Assembly (NCBI RefSeq): GCF_002899675.1
Contig: NZ_PKUU01000006.1
Coordinates: forward strand, 124,001-188,000
Length of the DNA stretch: 64,000 bases
From: Clostridium sp. chh4-2
GTDB taxonomy: Bacteria; Bacillota; Clostridia; Lachnospirales; Lachnospiraceae
Direction of reading: 5' to 3'
Shown here piece by piece: positions 1 to 7,936 of this stretch; position 1 is the stretch's first letter, and every line of letters begins with the position of its first letter. Made by a program: the position numbers and the translations under genes. Below the pieces are notes generated by a model. That model had not been told where the DNA came from. It did no database searches and worked only from the letters and a program-made list of their open reading frames with translations.

Positions 1-175
1 CTTTAGAGTTTTTTCCCTTCATGTATGCAATACGTTCACGCACTTCCAGCTCACGTTCAGGTGGATAATCGAATATCCAGTAATTGACCTCATTGGCTTT
101 TCCTTTATTCTGACGGAAGGAGTCTTTCTTAATCATAGCCTCCATCAGGTCTAATCGTTCCTGTAAACTTGCCAT
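1..175 (-). CDS. brxB: BrxB (DUF1788) of type 1 BREX, N-terminal part only
   Basis: The gene runs off the left edge, so only about the first 58 codons are visible. The translation holds the block NEVNYWIFDYPPERELEVRE, which I recognise as the N-terminal signature of the DUF1788 family (BrxB). BrxB is a small essential component of BREX phage-defence systems; its biochemical role is not established. The ATG overlaps the TAA stop of the upstream gene by one base (TAATG), so the two are translationally coupled. Expected genes further left are brxC, pglX, pglZ and brxL. The call rests on memory of the family, supported by the DUF1819 gene directly upstream. Confidence 0.85.
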   Translation of the reverse strand, partial: MASLQERLDLMEAMIKKDSFRQNKGKANEVNYWIFDYPPERELEVRERIAYMKGKNSK

Positions 176-777
176 TATCTCACCCCCGTCAACGTAGGAA
201 TCATTAGTTCCATGCCGTTGTTTTTCAGCCACAATTCCATTGCCGGTTCTAAGATTGGCTTCTGGATTTTACGAGCATCTTTTCCTTTGTCAGTCAGACC
301 AGCTTCAAAGAGCATGCTCTTATAACTTTTCATCAGATTCTTGATAGAGGCCTCTGTCCATCCTGCAATTTTTTCACTCTGCTGCTGCTTGTTTTTGAAA
401 AAAATTCTAAAGTCGCAGTCTGCAAATTCATTGCTTCCAATGATCATTTTTTCTCTGACTACTTCATATACAAAATCAAACAGCAAGGCATCATTCGCCA
501 TTGCTGCTACAAGTGCAAACATCTTCTGCGTTGAGGTATCTCCATTTTGAAAAACCGGGATGAAGGATTCATCCAGTGATTTAACTCGTGCTGTTACAGT
601 ATTGTAAATCTGTATAGCACGATTGGTGGAGGACGCCCCAAATATATTTTCATCCTTACTCATGAGTTTAATTTCATGATAGGTTTTTCCTTCAGACAAT
701 AATTGAACTTCCTTGCGAAATTCCATGAACCAGAAGGCATGTTTGGTTGCACTGGCACTATATTCTTTTCGTTCCAT
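175..777 (-). CDS. brxA: BrxA (DUF1819), BREX system protein
   Basis: This 200-aa protein fits the DUF1819/BrxA family in length and pattern: N-terminal YSASATKHAFWFMEFRKEV, a central run around LFDFVYEVVREK, and a late GWTEASIKNL segment. Family members are about 190-210 aa. BrxA is a small, mostly helical, DNA-binding protein that is the first structural gene of most type 1 BREX operons. It sits between an HTH regulator 26 bp upstream and brxB, with which it overlaps by one base, in the standard brxA-brxB order. No transmembrane segment is seen, although old annotations call the family an inner membrane protein. Confidence 0.85.
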   Translation of the reverse strand: MERKEYSASATKHAFWFMEFRKEVQLLSEGKTYHEIKLMSKDENIFGASSTNRAIQIYNTVTARVKSLDESFIPVFQNGDTSTQKMFALVAAMANDALLFDFVYEVVREKMIIGSNEFADCDFRIFFKNKQQQSEKIAGWTEASIKNLMKSYKSMLFEAGLTDKGKDARKIQKPILEPAMELWLKNNGMELMIPTLTGVR

Positions 778-802
778 AGCAAAACCTATTCCTTTCCAAT
801 TA

Positions 803-1036
803 TCATTCTACTGGTTCACCTGTCCCATTGTCGGGACTTGGTAGTATATCCATGATTTCATCTACTGTACAATTCAGCTTTCTGCAAATCCGGACAATGA
901 TTTCCATAGAAACATATTCATTTTTAGAGAGTTTTGCAAGCGTATTGCTGCTGATTCCAACCTCATCTCGGAAATCCATTTTCTTTAATCCTTTATCAAT
1001 CAATAGCTTAAATAACTTGTTATAGCATACATCCAT
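803..1036 (-). CDS. Small Cro/CI-type HTH regulator upstream of BREX
   Basis: A 77-aa protein that is almost entirely one helix-turn-helix domain: KLFKLLIDKGLKKMDFRDEV, then GISSNTLAKLSKNEYVSME, with a Cys-rich end (RICRKLNCTVDEI). It belongs to the short YozG/HTH_26-like group common beside restriction and defence genes. I chose the ATG at 1036 rather than the GTG at 1045, because the ribosome binding site GAGAGG overlaps that GTG and stands about 7 bases before the ATG. It leads the BREX operon and is a likely autoregulator. Inverted repeats lie just upstream at 1121-1180. The target is inferred, not shown. Confidence 0.75.
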   Translation of the reverse strand: MDVCYNKLFKLLIDKGLKKMDFRDEVGISSNTLAKLSKNEYVSMEIIVRICRKLNCTVDEIMDILPSPDNGTGEPVE

Positions 1037-1120
1037 AATGAACACCTCTCATTAACGAACCATAGTAATAGCATCATACAAAACATTGTACCATAATTTC
1101 CTCTGTTTGCGTCACTTAAT

Positions 1121-1180
1121 TTGGCGAACGCCAACCTAATTTCCTTGATTGTCCTCTCATTTCTCCAGAACGACAATCAA
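1121..1180. promoter_or_regulatory. Two inverted repeats upstream of the BREX operon
   Basis: TTGGCG (1121-1126) and CGCCAA (1129-1134) form a 6-bp palindrome. TTGATTGTC (1145-1153) and GACAATCAA (1172-1180) form a perfect 9-bp inverted repeat with an 18-bp spacer. A TACAAT -10-like box on the minus strand (about 1086-1091) lies between these repeats and the HTH gene. They are plausible operators for the small HTH protein, but there is no direct evidence of binding. Confidence 0.35.
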
Positions 1181-1625
1181 AACCGTGTGCATTATATTTT
1201 TAGATTTGTTTGAACTATTTTGCGGTATTTCGGCTTATAGGCAGAGAAACAAATACAAGAGCAAGTTTCGCCCTGTAGTCCAAATTTCGCATTCTGCTTA
1301 TTTGTCTTGACAGCCGGACGGTAATTTATTGGGGCGTGCCTTCCCCAAACCCTGCTTGAATTGGATATAAAAAAAGAGCGTCCACTTCGTTCCCGTAAGG
1401 GAAAAATGAGCGCTCACTTGCTTTCCGATGCATGAACTGTACTAATTTTTAATGGAAGTCCATTATACAAAAAAGGCGCTTGGCTCTATGAACTGTCGCT
1501 CCTTTGCTTCATGACTTCGTTTTAATTTAGACAAAATTTATCATATTTCATTTTTCATGTAAAGTGCATTCTGCATAAAACCATCAATTTTAGCAGATCA
1601 CAATGCCCTGTTATTTTCCATCGGT
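1181..1625. other. Intergenic stretch with no supported gene
   Basis: No open frame with a ribosome binding site was found. The stretch contains partial inverted repeats (for example GAGCGTCC and GAGCGCTC near 1375-1420). At 1331-1356 its reverse complement matches 25 of 26 bases of a segment at 50157-50182, just upstream of mobC in the mobilisable element. This looks like a relic of a mobile element next to the BREX locus. Confidence 0.4.
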
Positions 1626-1630
1626 ATAGG

Positions 1631-1660
1631 AAAACCCCAGCCCACAAAAGGCCGGGGTTT
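1631..1660 (-). terminator. Intrinsic terminator after amtB
   Basis: On the minus strand AAACCCCGGCC and GGCTGGGGTTTT form a GC-rich stem ending in a T run, 38 bases past the amtB stop. Confidence 0.8.
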
Positions 1661-1697
1661 CCTGAGGTATGTATCAATAAAATGAGGGAAAAGCAGT

Positions 1698-2948
1698 TTA
1701 TTTATCAATTCTGAATCCGGCATAAGCGGTCATTCCATGCTCATGCATATCCAGTCCGTCAAGCTGTTCCTGGTCGCTGACGCGGAGTCCGACCGTCTTG
1801 TCAATAATTGTGAATATTACAAATGCCATAATCGCCACATATGCAATAACAGCCCCCACACCGATCAGCTGTGTTATGATATTACAGCCTTCTCCGAACA
1901 CACCGGTTAAAATTGTTCCAAAGCATCCGCATGCGCCATGAACACCGATTGCGCCCACCGGATCGTCGATTTTAAGTTTTTTGTCCACCACTTCAATAAC
2001 CAGAACCACCAGGATACCAGCCAGCGCGCCGATTATAATGGCCTCGTAAGGAGTTACCACATCGCATCCTGCGGTGATCGCAACCAAACCGGCAAGGGAA
2101 CCGTTGAGTGTCATGGAAACATCGGGTTTTCCGTATTTTGCCCATGTAAATACCAGCGTCACGAATGTGGCTGCAGCGGCTGCCAGGTTTGTTGTGATCG
2201 CGATCTGGCCTACGCTGGTGGATGCCGCTGTTGTAGAGCCGCAGTTGAATCCAAACCAGCAGAACCAGAGAATGAACACGCCTAATGCTCCGATGGTGAT
2301 ATTGTGGCCCGGAAATGCATTTGGCGTTCCGTCCGCATTGTATTTGCCAAGTCTCGGCCCTAAAATCTTTGCTCCGATCAGGGCGCAGAGGCCGCCTACC
2401 ATATGTACCGCGGTGGAACCTGCAAAATCGTGGAAGCCCATTTCTGCCAGCCAGCCGCCGCCCCAGATCCAATGGCCGGTTACCGGGTAGATAAAGACGC
2501 TGATAGCTGCCGAATAGATCAGATACGCCATGAATTTAGTTCTCTCCGCCATGGCTCCAGATACAATCGTAGCCGCCGTAGCACAGAAAACGGTGTGGAA
2601 AATCATGAATACGCCGATCGGAAGGCCATTGATCAGCCCCGATCCGTCCGCTAAAGAATACGGCTGAAAGAAACCGGAAGTCCCCAGAAAGCCGCCTGTA
2701 TCCTTACCGAACATAATCGCAAATCCAATTACAAAGAAGAATAAGGAACCGAGTACAAAATCCATCATATTTTTCATAATAATATTGCCCGCATTTTTAG
2801 CTCTGGTAAATCCTGCTTCCACCATGGCGAAGCCGGCCTGCATAAAATAGACAAGAAATGCTCCAAGCATCGTCCATGTGACGTTCATCAGAAGGTCTGC
2901 CGCCTGGGAAGCCTCCATGCCGCTGTCAATTAAATCTAATAAGTTCAT
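1698..2948 (-). CDS. amtB: Ammonium transporter AmtB
   Basis: A 416-aa integral membrane protein of the Amt/MEP/Rh family that conducts ammonium across the cytoplasmic membrane. About eleven hydrophobic segments are visible. Family signatures include AGFAMVEAGFTRAKN near residue 45, DFAGSTAVHMVGGLCALIGA (conserved D and first pore His region), FWFGFNCGS-type text (here LWFCWFGFNCGS), and DDPVGAIGVHGACGCFGTI with the second pore His. I used the ATG at 2948, eight bases after GGAGG; the longer frame begins in the leader. Downstream of glnK in the same orientation with a 122-bp gap, the usual arrangement in which PII gates the channel. A terminator follows at 1631-1660. Confidence 0.95.
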   Translation of the reverse strand: MNLLDLIDSGMEASQAADLLMNVTWTMLGAFLVYFMQAGFAMVEAGFTRAKNAGNIIMKNMMDFVLGSLFFFVIGFAIMFGKDTGGFLGTSGFFQPYSLADGSGLINGLPIGVFMIFHTVFCATAATIVSGAMAERTKFMAYLIYSAAISVFIYPVTGHWIWGGGWLAEMGFHDFAGSTAVHMVGGLCALIGAKILGPRLGKYNADGTPNAFPGHNITIGALGVFILWFCWFGFNCGSTTAASTSVGQIAITTNLAAAAATFVTLVFTWAKYGKPDVSMTLNGSLAGLVAITAGCDVVTPYEAIIIGALAGILVVLVIEVVDKKLKIDDPVGAIGVHGACGCFGTILTGVFGEGCNIITQLIGVGAVIAYVAIMAFVIFTIIDKTVGLRVSDQEQLDGLDMHEHGMTAYAGFRIDK

Positions 2949-3070
2949 AATCATTTCCTCCTCATATCCTTTTTCAAGCGCTCCCAATGTCCAATTAAAA
3001 AGGGAGACAACCGCTGTTTTCAGCAATTATCTCCCTTGATAATTTATGTATTCTGTATGAAAGAACCGGC

Positions 3071-3409
3071 TTACAGCGCCTGAACGCCTCTCTCACCGGT
3101 ACGGATACGAACCGCATCCTGGACATCGTAGATGAATATCTTGCCGTCGCCGTAATTGCCGGTCGTAATCTCTTTTACGACCTTTTCCACGATGGCTTCC
3201 GACGTTTCCTCCGCCACGACGGTTTCCACCTTGACCTTTGGCAGCAGATTGACCGTATATTCGGTGCCGCGGTACATCTGTTTATACCCCTTCTGATTGC
3301 CGTAGCCCATGACATTGCTTATCATGATGCCGTTGGCCTTGCAGCCTTCCAAAATGGTCTTTAAGTCTTCCAGTTTCTCGGGCTTAATAATGATCTCCAA
3401 TTTTTTCAT
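3071..3409 (-). CDS. glnK: PII nitrogen regulatory protein (GlnK type)
   Basis: A 112-aa PII signal protein. It has the T-loop segment KQMYRGTEYTVNLLPKVKVE, with the Tyr that is uridylylated in some relatives, and the C-terminal GKIFIYDVQDAVRIRTGERG, which matches the PII signature that binds ATP/ADP and 2-oxoglutarate. It is a trimeric cytosolic sensor of nitrogen status. Because it stands directly upstream of amtB, it is expected to plug the AmtB channel when nitrogen is plentiful. The ATG at 3409 follows AGGAGG. Two hairpins occur in its leader (3433-3496). Confidence 0.93.
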   Translation of the reverse strand: MKKLEIIIKPEKLEDLKTILEGCKANGIMISNVMGYGNQKGYKQMYRGTEYTVNLLPKVKVETVVAEETSEAIVEKVVKEITTGNYGDGKIFIYDVQDAVRIRTGERGVQAL

Positions 3410-3432
3410 ACAGCATTCCTCCTATTTTTTTA

Positions 3433-3496
3433 CGTCGTACAAAAAAGGTTCCGTACAACGAAGAAGAGGGCCATTCCGGAAAACCGGAACGCCCTC
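3433..3496 (-). promoter_or_regulatory. Paired hairpins in the glnK leader
   Basis: Read on the minus strand, GAGGGC-TTCCGG (3466-3479) pairs with CCGGAA-GCCCTC (3484-3496). A second, weaker stem is built on GTAC/GTAC with flanking CG bases (about 3433-3460). Both lie within the leader just before the glnK ribosome binding site. They may act in attenuation or antitermination of the nitrogen operon. The loops do not match the ANTAR-target consensus I know, so no class is assigned. Confidence 0.4.
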
Positions 3497-3694
3497 GTTC
3501 AATATACGTTTATTATACAGAGATCTTTTAAATTGTCAAATATATTTTTAAGCCGCAATTTTTATATCTTTTGTGAAATATAGACAAAATGAAATGCTTG
3601 TGTTTTTGCTGTATAGAGTATATAATATATTGTATACAAAATAATGCAAAAATACAATTAACGTAACAGTTCAGATTTTGGTATCAATATTCAC

Positions 3695-3744
3695 ATCGGA
3701 GTAATCTCCGATGCTTCTTGTACGGCCGAAGGCTATACAAGAAG
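3695..3744 (+). promoter_or_regulatory. Two tandem hairpins in the ispE leader
   Basis: ATCGGAG-TAAT-CTCCGAT (3695-3712) is a perfect 7-bp hairpin. CTTCTTGTA (3714-3722) and TACAAGAAG (3736-3744) are a perfect 9-bp stem with a nested GCC-GAA-GGC. They lie 40-90 bases upstream of the ispE start and no T run follows either one, so they are not simple terminators. The rest of 3497-3690 is AT-rich with no gene seen. Confidence 0.4.
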
Positions 3745-3783
3745 ATACCCTCTGAATAGTTACCAATTTAAAGGGGTTTTTAC

Positions 3784-4692
3784 ATGATCAGACACCTTAG
3801 CTTAAAGGCCTATGGAAAGATAAATCTGGGCCTGGATGTACTTAGAAAACGTGAAGACGGCTATCACGACGTTCGCATGATAATGCAGACCGTAGGAATT
3901 TATGACCGCATCGATCTGAACTACCAATCCGCTCCCGGCATCGAAGTGGAGACCAACTTATACTATCTTCCCAATAATGAAAATAACCTGGTCTATAAGG
4001 CTGCCAAACTCTTAATGGATGAATTTAAGATCCAGGCAGGAGTTAAGATCGGGCTGAAAAAATTCATCCCGGTTTCCGCCGGAATGGCAGGAGGCAGCAG
4101 CGATGCGGCAGCCGTCCTGTTCGGAGTCAATAAGATGTTTGGGCTGGGGCTTACAATGAAGCAGCTGATGGAGCGGGGCGTCAAAATCGGTGCTGATGTT
4201 CCCTACTGTATTATGAGAGGAACCGCTCTTTCGGAGGGCATCGGAGAGGTACTCACTCCCCTTCCGCCCGTACCGCAGTGCCAGGTTCTGATTGCCAAAC
4301 CGGGCATCAATGTGTCCACAAAATTTGTTTATGAAAATCTTCATGCCAACGATCTGCGGCCGGAACAGCATCCCGACATCGACGGCATGATAAATGCCAT
4401 AAAAGCCGGGGATATCTACCGGATTGCCGGTAAATTCGGAAATGTGCTGGAAACCGTAACGGCAAAGGAATATCCGGTCATCGAAGAGTTAAAATCCATT
4501 ATGATGGAAGCCGGTTCCATCGGTTCCATCATGAGCGGAAGCGGCCCAACCGTATTCGGCCTGTTCACCAGCCCGAAAGCGGCTGAAGAGGCTTATGAAT
4601 CCCTTCGCTACGGGCAGTACAGCGAACTGGCAAAACAAGTATATCTGACTAATTTTTACAACATTAAGGAGGACCGGTCTTATGGATCATGA
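3784..4692 (+). CDS. ispE: 4-diphosphocytidyl-2-C-methyl-D-erythritol kinase
   Basis: A 302-aa GHMP kinase. The N-terminus SLKAYGKINLGLDVLRKRED is the substrate-side motif of IspE. PVSAGMAGGSSDAAAVL (about residues 94-110) is the glycine-rich ATP loop. SIMSGSGPTVFGLF near the C-terminus is the third GHMP motif. It phosphorylates CDP-methylerythritol in the MEP route to isoprenoids, in the cytoplasm. Length is normal for the family. Its 3' end overlaps the next gene by 11 bases, so the regulator downstream is translationally coupled. The ATG follows AAAGGGG. Confidence 0.93.
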   Translation: MIRHLSLKAYGKINLGLDVLRKREDGYHDVRMIMQTVGIYDRIDLNYQSAPGIEVETNLYYLPNNENNLVYKAAKLLMDEFKIQAGVKIGLKKFIPVSAGMAGGSSDAAAVLFGVNKMFGLGLTMKQLMERGVKIGADVPYCIMRGTALSEGIGEVLTPLPPVPQCQVLIAKPGINVSTKFVYENLHANDLRPEQHPDIDGMINAIKAGDIYRIAGKFGNVLETVTAKEYPVIEELKSIMMEAGSIGSIMSGSGPTVFGLFTSPKAAEEAYESLRYGQYSELAKQVYLTNFYNIKEDRSYGS

Positions 4693-5356
4693 TTTAAAGG
4701 TTAATATGAATGAATATCTTCCGCTGAGGGACGTTGTGTTCAACACACTCCGCCAGGCGATTTTAAAAGGGGAACTGACACCGGGTGAAAGGCTGATGGA
4801 AATTCAGCTGGCTGAGCGTTTAGGCGTCAGCAGAACGCCGATCCGGGAGGCCATCCGGAAACTGGAATTAGAGGGATTGGTGCTGATGATTCCAAGAAAG
4901 GGCGCGGAAGTTGCCAAGATTTCAGAAAAGAGCCTCCGCGATGTGCTGGAAGTCCGCCGTTCCTTAGAGGAACTGGCCATTGAACTGGCCTGCCAGAGAA
5001 TGAGCGAAGACGAACTGATGCAGCTGGAAGAGGCTCAGAAGGATTTCCGGAAAGCGGTGGAAAGCAAAGACGTTATGAAAATAGCGGAAACGGATGAGCA
5101 TTATCACGATGTCATTTATTTTGGAACCGGCAATGCACGCCTGGTGCAGATTTTAAATAATCTCCGGGAACAGATGTACCGTTACCGCCTGGAATATATT
5201 AAGGATGAGGATAAACGCCAGGTTCTTCTCGTAGAACACGACAATATCTTAAAGGCTGTCAGAAGCCGCCACGTGGCTGAAGCAAAGGCCGCGATCCGCG
5301 AGCACATCGACAACCAGGAGATCACCGTATCGAAAAATATTAAGGAGAAGGAATAA
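4682..5356 (+). CDS. GntR-family regulator with FCD domain
   Basis: A 224-aa FadR-subfamily regulator. The N-terminal winged helix includes LKGELTPGERLMEIQLAERL and GVSRTPIREAIRKLELEG, the GntR signature. From about residue 90 an all-helical FCD ligand domain follows, with conserved acidic and His positions (for example ETDEHYHDVIYFG). FCD regulators usually sense small carboxylic acids, often with a bound metal. The ligand here cannot be read off. The gene starts inside ispE, with AGGAGG 8 bases before the ATG, so it is coupled to ispE, an arrangement common in Lachnospiraceae without an evident pathway link. Confidence 0.9.
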   Translation: MDHDLKVNMNEYLPLRDVVFNTLRQAILKGELTPGERLMEIQLAERLGVSRTPIREAIRKLELEGLVLMIPRKGAEVAKISEKSLRDVLEVRRSLEELAIELACQRMSEDELMQLEEAQKDFRKAVESKDVMKIAETDEHYHDVIYFGTGNARLVQILNNLREQMYRYRLEYIKDEDKRQVLLVEHDNILKAVRSRHVAEAKAAIREHIDNQEITVSKNIKEKE

Positions 5357-5359
5357 TCT

Positions 5360-5551
5360 ATGAATTTCAAAGAACGTTACCTTGCAGGTGAAATTGAATT
5401 TGAAGAGATCGACCTCTATATCTCCCAGTGGAACAACAGCGACGATACGCGGACTCTGGCTCAGTTTTTAGGGCTGAATGCGGAGGAAGAGGATGTCTGG
5501 ATCGATGACAGCGATGACGCTTTAAAGGAAATGCTGGACAGTCAGAAATAG
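5360..5551 (+). CDS. Small acidic protein of unknown function
   Basis: 63 aa, strongly acidic (many D and E, e.g. EEEDVWIDDSDDALKEML), no signal peptide or membrane segment. It begins three bases after the GntR stop, with AAGGAGAAGGAAT ahead of its ATG, so it is the last gene of the ispE transcript before a strong bidirectional terminator. I do not recognise the family. The good ribosome binding site and tight operon spacing support that it is real. Confidence 0.65.
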   Translation: MNFKERYLAGEIEFEEIDLYISQWNNSDDTRTLAQFLGLNAEEEDVWIDDSDDALKEMLDSQK

Positions 5552-5575
5552 GAATTTATGTGTAAATAGCGTGAA

Positions 5576-5637
5576 AAAACAGGCCGTGGATGCGGTTGTG
5601 AGGAATATTCTTCACAACCGCATCCACGGCCTGTTTT
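5576..5637. terminator. 62-bp near-perfect palindrome, bidirectional terminator
   Basis: AAAACAGGCCGTGG... (5576-5601) is exactly complementary to 5612-5637, 26 of 26 bases. The 10 central bases also pair except for one G-T, so the palindrome is essentially continuous. It lies between convergent genes and is flanked by A and T runs, as expected for a two-way terminator. It is much longer than a usual terminator stem. Confidence 0.8.
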
Positions 5638-5700
5638 CCCGCTTTTCCAGGCTGTATATCGGCCGGATCGGGAGTGAAAATGAAACTATTTTCGTTTACT

Positions 5701-6414
5701 TTATTGGGTATCATCGTCATTTTTTACTTCCATTTTTAAATCTTCGTATCCGTCTTCGTCGGCAAACAGCGGTCTCATCTCGCCGTCGTCCCTCTGTTCT
5801 TCCGGCATATAGCGTTTGAATACAGCCGACAGCATATAGGAATTAGCAAAAGCCAGCAAAGCCACGCCGAAAAGCATAAGCGGCGGAAAATAGAACAATG
5901 CGACTATAATCAGCACCACATCGATAGCCAGCATACCCAGCGTATGAAGGAAATGGCGGATTGACATAAAAAATGCATTGAACAGCGTCTTCTTCACCGT
6001 ATTGTAAAATCTGGACTGCAGTGGAAATACATATGTAAATATGGCCAGATAGATGAAGGAAAATGCCAGGAAAATAGCGATCATAATGGACCGGAACTGG
6101 GAACTTCCCTTGAAAACTCTGAGGAAAAACCAGAGATCGCCGCCCAGAATCAGCCCTGCCGCCAGCATGATCAGCCAGATGATTGTGGCCTGCTTAAAGT
6201 TCTCTTTGAAGGACTTAAAGAAGGAACGGAACGTATATCCGTCTTCATCTCTTACCAGTTTCAAAGTCACATAATACATAGCTGTAGTGGATGCCCCGAT
6301 GGTAAACACAGGGATACTGCAGATTCCCCATAAAAAGCTTAATATAATAACATCCCAGAATTTACCGATAAACCGCCAAACCGGATTATCATAATTAAAG
6401 AAACCTGAAAACAT
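5701..6414 (-). CDS. YesL/DUF624-family membrane protein
   Basis: A 237-aa integral membrane protein with about five hydrophobic segments. The start is typical of DUF624: FFNYDNPVWRFIGKFWDVII, then SFLWGICSIPVFTIGASTTA and MYYVTLKLVRDEDGYTFRSF. Family members are usually near ABC sugar transporters and their role is unknown; none is next to this one. The C-terminal 40 residues are charged and predicted cytosolic. The gene is monocistronic, convergent with the ispE operon and divergent from 6597. Confidence 0.85.
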   Translation of the reverse strand: MFSGFFNYDNPVWRFIGKFWDVIILSFLWGICSIPVFTIGASTTAMYYVTLKLVRDEDGYTFRSFFKSFKENFKQATIIWLIMLAAGLILGGDLWFFLRVFKGSSQFRSIMIAIFLAFSFIYLAIFTYVFPLQSRFYNTVKKTLFNAFFMSIRHFLHTLGMLAIDVVLIIVALFYFPPLMLFGVALLAFANSYMLSAVFKRYMPEEQRDDGEMRPLFADEDGYEDLKMEVKNDDDTQ

Positions 6415-6596
6415 TCGACTACCTCTTCTCTCTCATTTGTCGTATTAAAACATTATAGCTAATTTCCTGTAAAAAATCAAACTTTCCGAAACAATTCACG
6501 AAAAATTTATAAAAATATCTTCCCTTTTATGATATACTCTTCTTAGCTTGTGCTTGGCTTAAAGCACATGAATGAAACGAAAGAGGGTTTATCATC

Positions 6597-7277
6597 ATGT
6601 CACTGAAAGAAGCATTTAAAAATGAAGCCCGTGAGGAACGGGAAAAGCTCCGCAATATGACGTTAAAGGACAAGATCTGGTACATTTGGGAATACTATAA
6701 GTTTTTCATCATCGGAGTTGTCTGTGCCGTGGGCATCATCATCTCTGTAGGCACCACCATGTACAACAACCGTTTTGACACGGCGCTTTACTGCGTTGTT
6801 ATCAATAACCGCACCAGCGAAGCCGGAAACCAGAATCAGGTTCTGGAAGAGCTGAAGGACTATCTGAACCTTTCGGATGTCAGAGAGATCGTTTATGATT
6901 CCAGCATGTTTATAAGCTACGGCGACAACACCAACGAATTGGGTTATGCCACCATGGCAAAGATCTCGGCATTAGTCGCATCCAGGGAGCTGGACATCAT
7001 GATTGCAGATACGGACAGCATTGATAACTATGCAAAGCTGGGCGGAATGACAAATCTCGAAGAAATCCTCCCTGCCGATCTGTATGAAAAGGTGAAAGAC
7101 CGTATTTATTATACCATGAATGAAGAAGGCGTGTCACAGCCCTGCGCAGTCTCTTTGGAGGATACCAAATTCGCCGCAGACATGAACCTGGTTATGGAAC
7201 CGCCTCTCATTGCCCTGTTTTCTAATTCCGAGCATACAGAAAACTGCATCGCCCTTCTTCACTATATCTTTGACTAA
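6597..7277 (+). CDS. Membrane-anchored protein of unknown function
   Basis: 226 aa. A charged N-terminus (KNEAREEREKLRNMTLKDKI) is followed by YIWEYYKFFIIGVVCAVGII, one transmembrane helix at about residues 32-55. The rest (about 170 aa) would be outside and has the alternating hydrophobic pattern of a mixed alpha/beta fold. I do not recognise a named family, though similar single-pass proteins are common in Lachnospiraceae. The ATG follows AAAGAGGG. Its 3' end overlaps the convergent acetyltransferase gene by 56 bases. Confidence 0.7.
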   Translation: MSLKEAFKNEAREEREKLRNMTLKDKIWYIWEYYKFFIIGVVCAVGIIISVGTTMYNNRFDTALYCVVINNRTSEAGNQNQVLEELKDYLNLSDVREIVYDSSMFISYGDNTNELGYATMAKISALVASRELDIMIADTDSIDNYAKLGGMTNLEEILPADLYEKVKDRIYYTMNEEGVSQPCAVSLEDTKFAADMNLVMEPPLIALFSNSEHTENCIALLHYIFD

Positions 7278-7935
7278 CCAATTTAAAACCAAGCTTTTTT
7301 ATCAGCGAGATAGAGGCCAGGTTACCGGACTCTATCTCAGCCCAGATTTTCCTGCATATATTTTCATCTGCGTAATCCAGAATCTTTTGGCATGCTTCAA
7401 CTCCGTAACCATTTCTCCTGTAAGGCTCAAATATATGATATCCCAGCTCTAAACGGACCGTTTCACCGTCCCATTCTTCCCCGTTTTTATCGGTCAGCCC
7501 GGCCATTCCAACCAGAGTGCCGCTGCATTTCTCCACCAGCGCCCAGATTCCGTACTGGTAAAATCCATACTGGTTTTTGATATATGCCTCCAGTTTATCC
7601 GCCGTGTAGAATATCCGGTCATCTTCTGTGTCTTCCGGCTCTTTTCTTACGCTCTTAATATCTTCCATACAGAATTCCCGAATCATTAGACGCCTAGTTT
7701 CACCTATGATCCAGGGCATATTAAGCGCTCTTCGGACCACACGTTCCAGATAATCCCCATCGGCCTCTTCCAGGCGTTCCACCGCAAATGGCACGCCTGA
7801 CATGGGTCCGCTGCCCATAATAAGTTCAACAACGGCCCTTCCTGCTGCCAAAGCAGCCTGAAGGGCCTGGTATTCGTCTGAAATCAATACAGGATAATTC
7901 ACTCCCTCTATTGCTACAAACCGTTCTTCTGTCAT
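7222..7935 (-). CDS. GNAT-family N-acetyltransferase
   Basis: About 237 aa with two parts. An N-terminal domain of about 80 residues (AIEGVNYPVLISDEYQALQA) is of unknown role. A RimJ/RimL-like GNAT domain follows: LMIREFCMEDIKSV, LELGYHIFEPYRRNGYGVEA (the acetyl-CoA pyrophosphate loop) and ENLASISLIKKLGFK-type text (here SGNLASISLIKKLGF). The substrate is unknown. I chose the ATG at 7935, which follows the cyclophilin stop by one base and has CGGAG upstream; the frame to 7980 would run into the cyclophilin gene. The two genes form a small operon. Confidence 0.85.
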   Translation of the reverse strand: MTEERFVAIEGVNYPVLISDEYQALQAALAAGRAVVELIMGSGPMSGVPFAVERLEEADGDYLERVVRRALNMPWIIGETRRLMIREFCMEDIKSVRKEPEDTEDDRIFYTADKLEAYIKNQYGFYQYGIWALVEKCSGTLVGMAGLTDKNGEEWDGETVRLELGYHIFEPYRRNGYGVEACQKILDYADENICRKIWAEIESGNLASISLIKKLGFKLVSQRYSEEGRCSFLYARN

Positions 7936-7936
7936 A

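Noticed and set aside
3433-3496. ANTAR-target RNA before glnK-amtB
   Set aside because: Two hairpins exist but the loops do not fit the hexaloop rule (A first, G fourth) of ANTAR targets.
5571-5819. Plus-strand 82-aa open frame across the 62-bp palindrome
   Set aside because: It is antisense to the YesL-like gene and includes a terminator.
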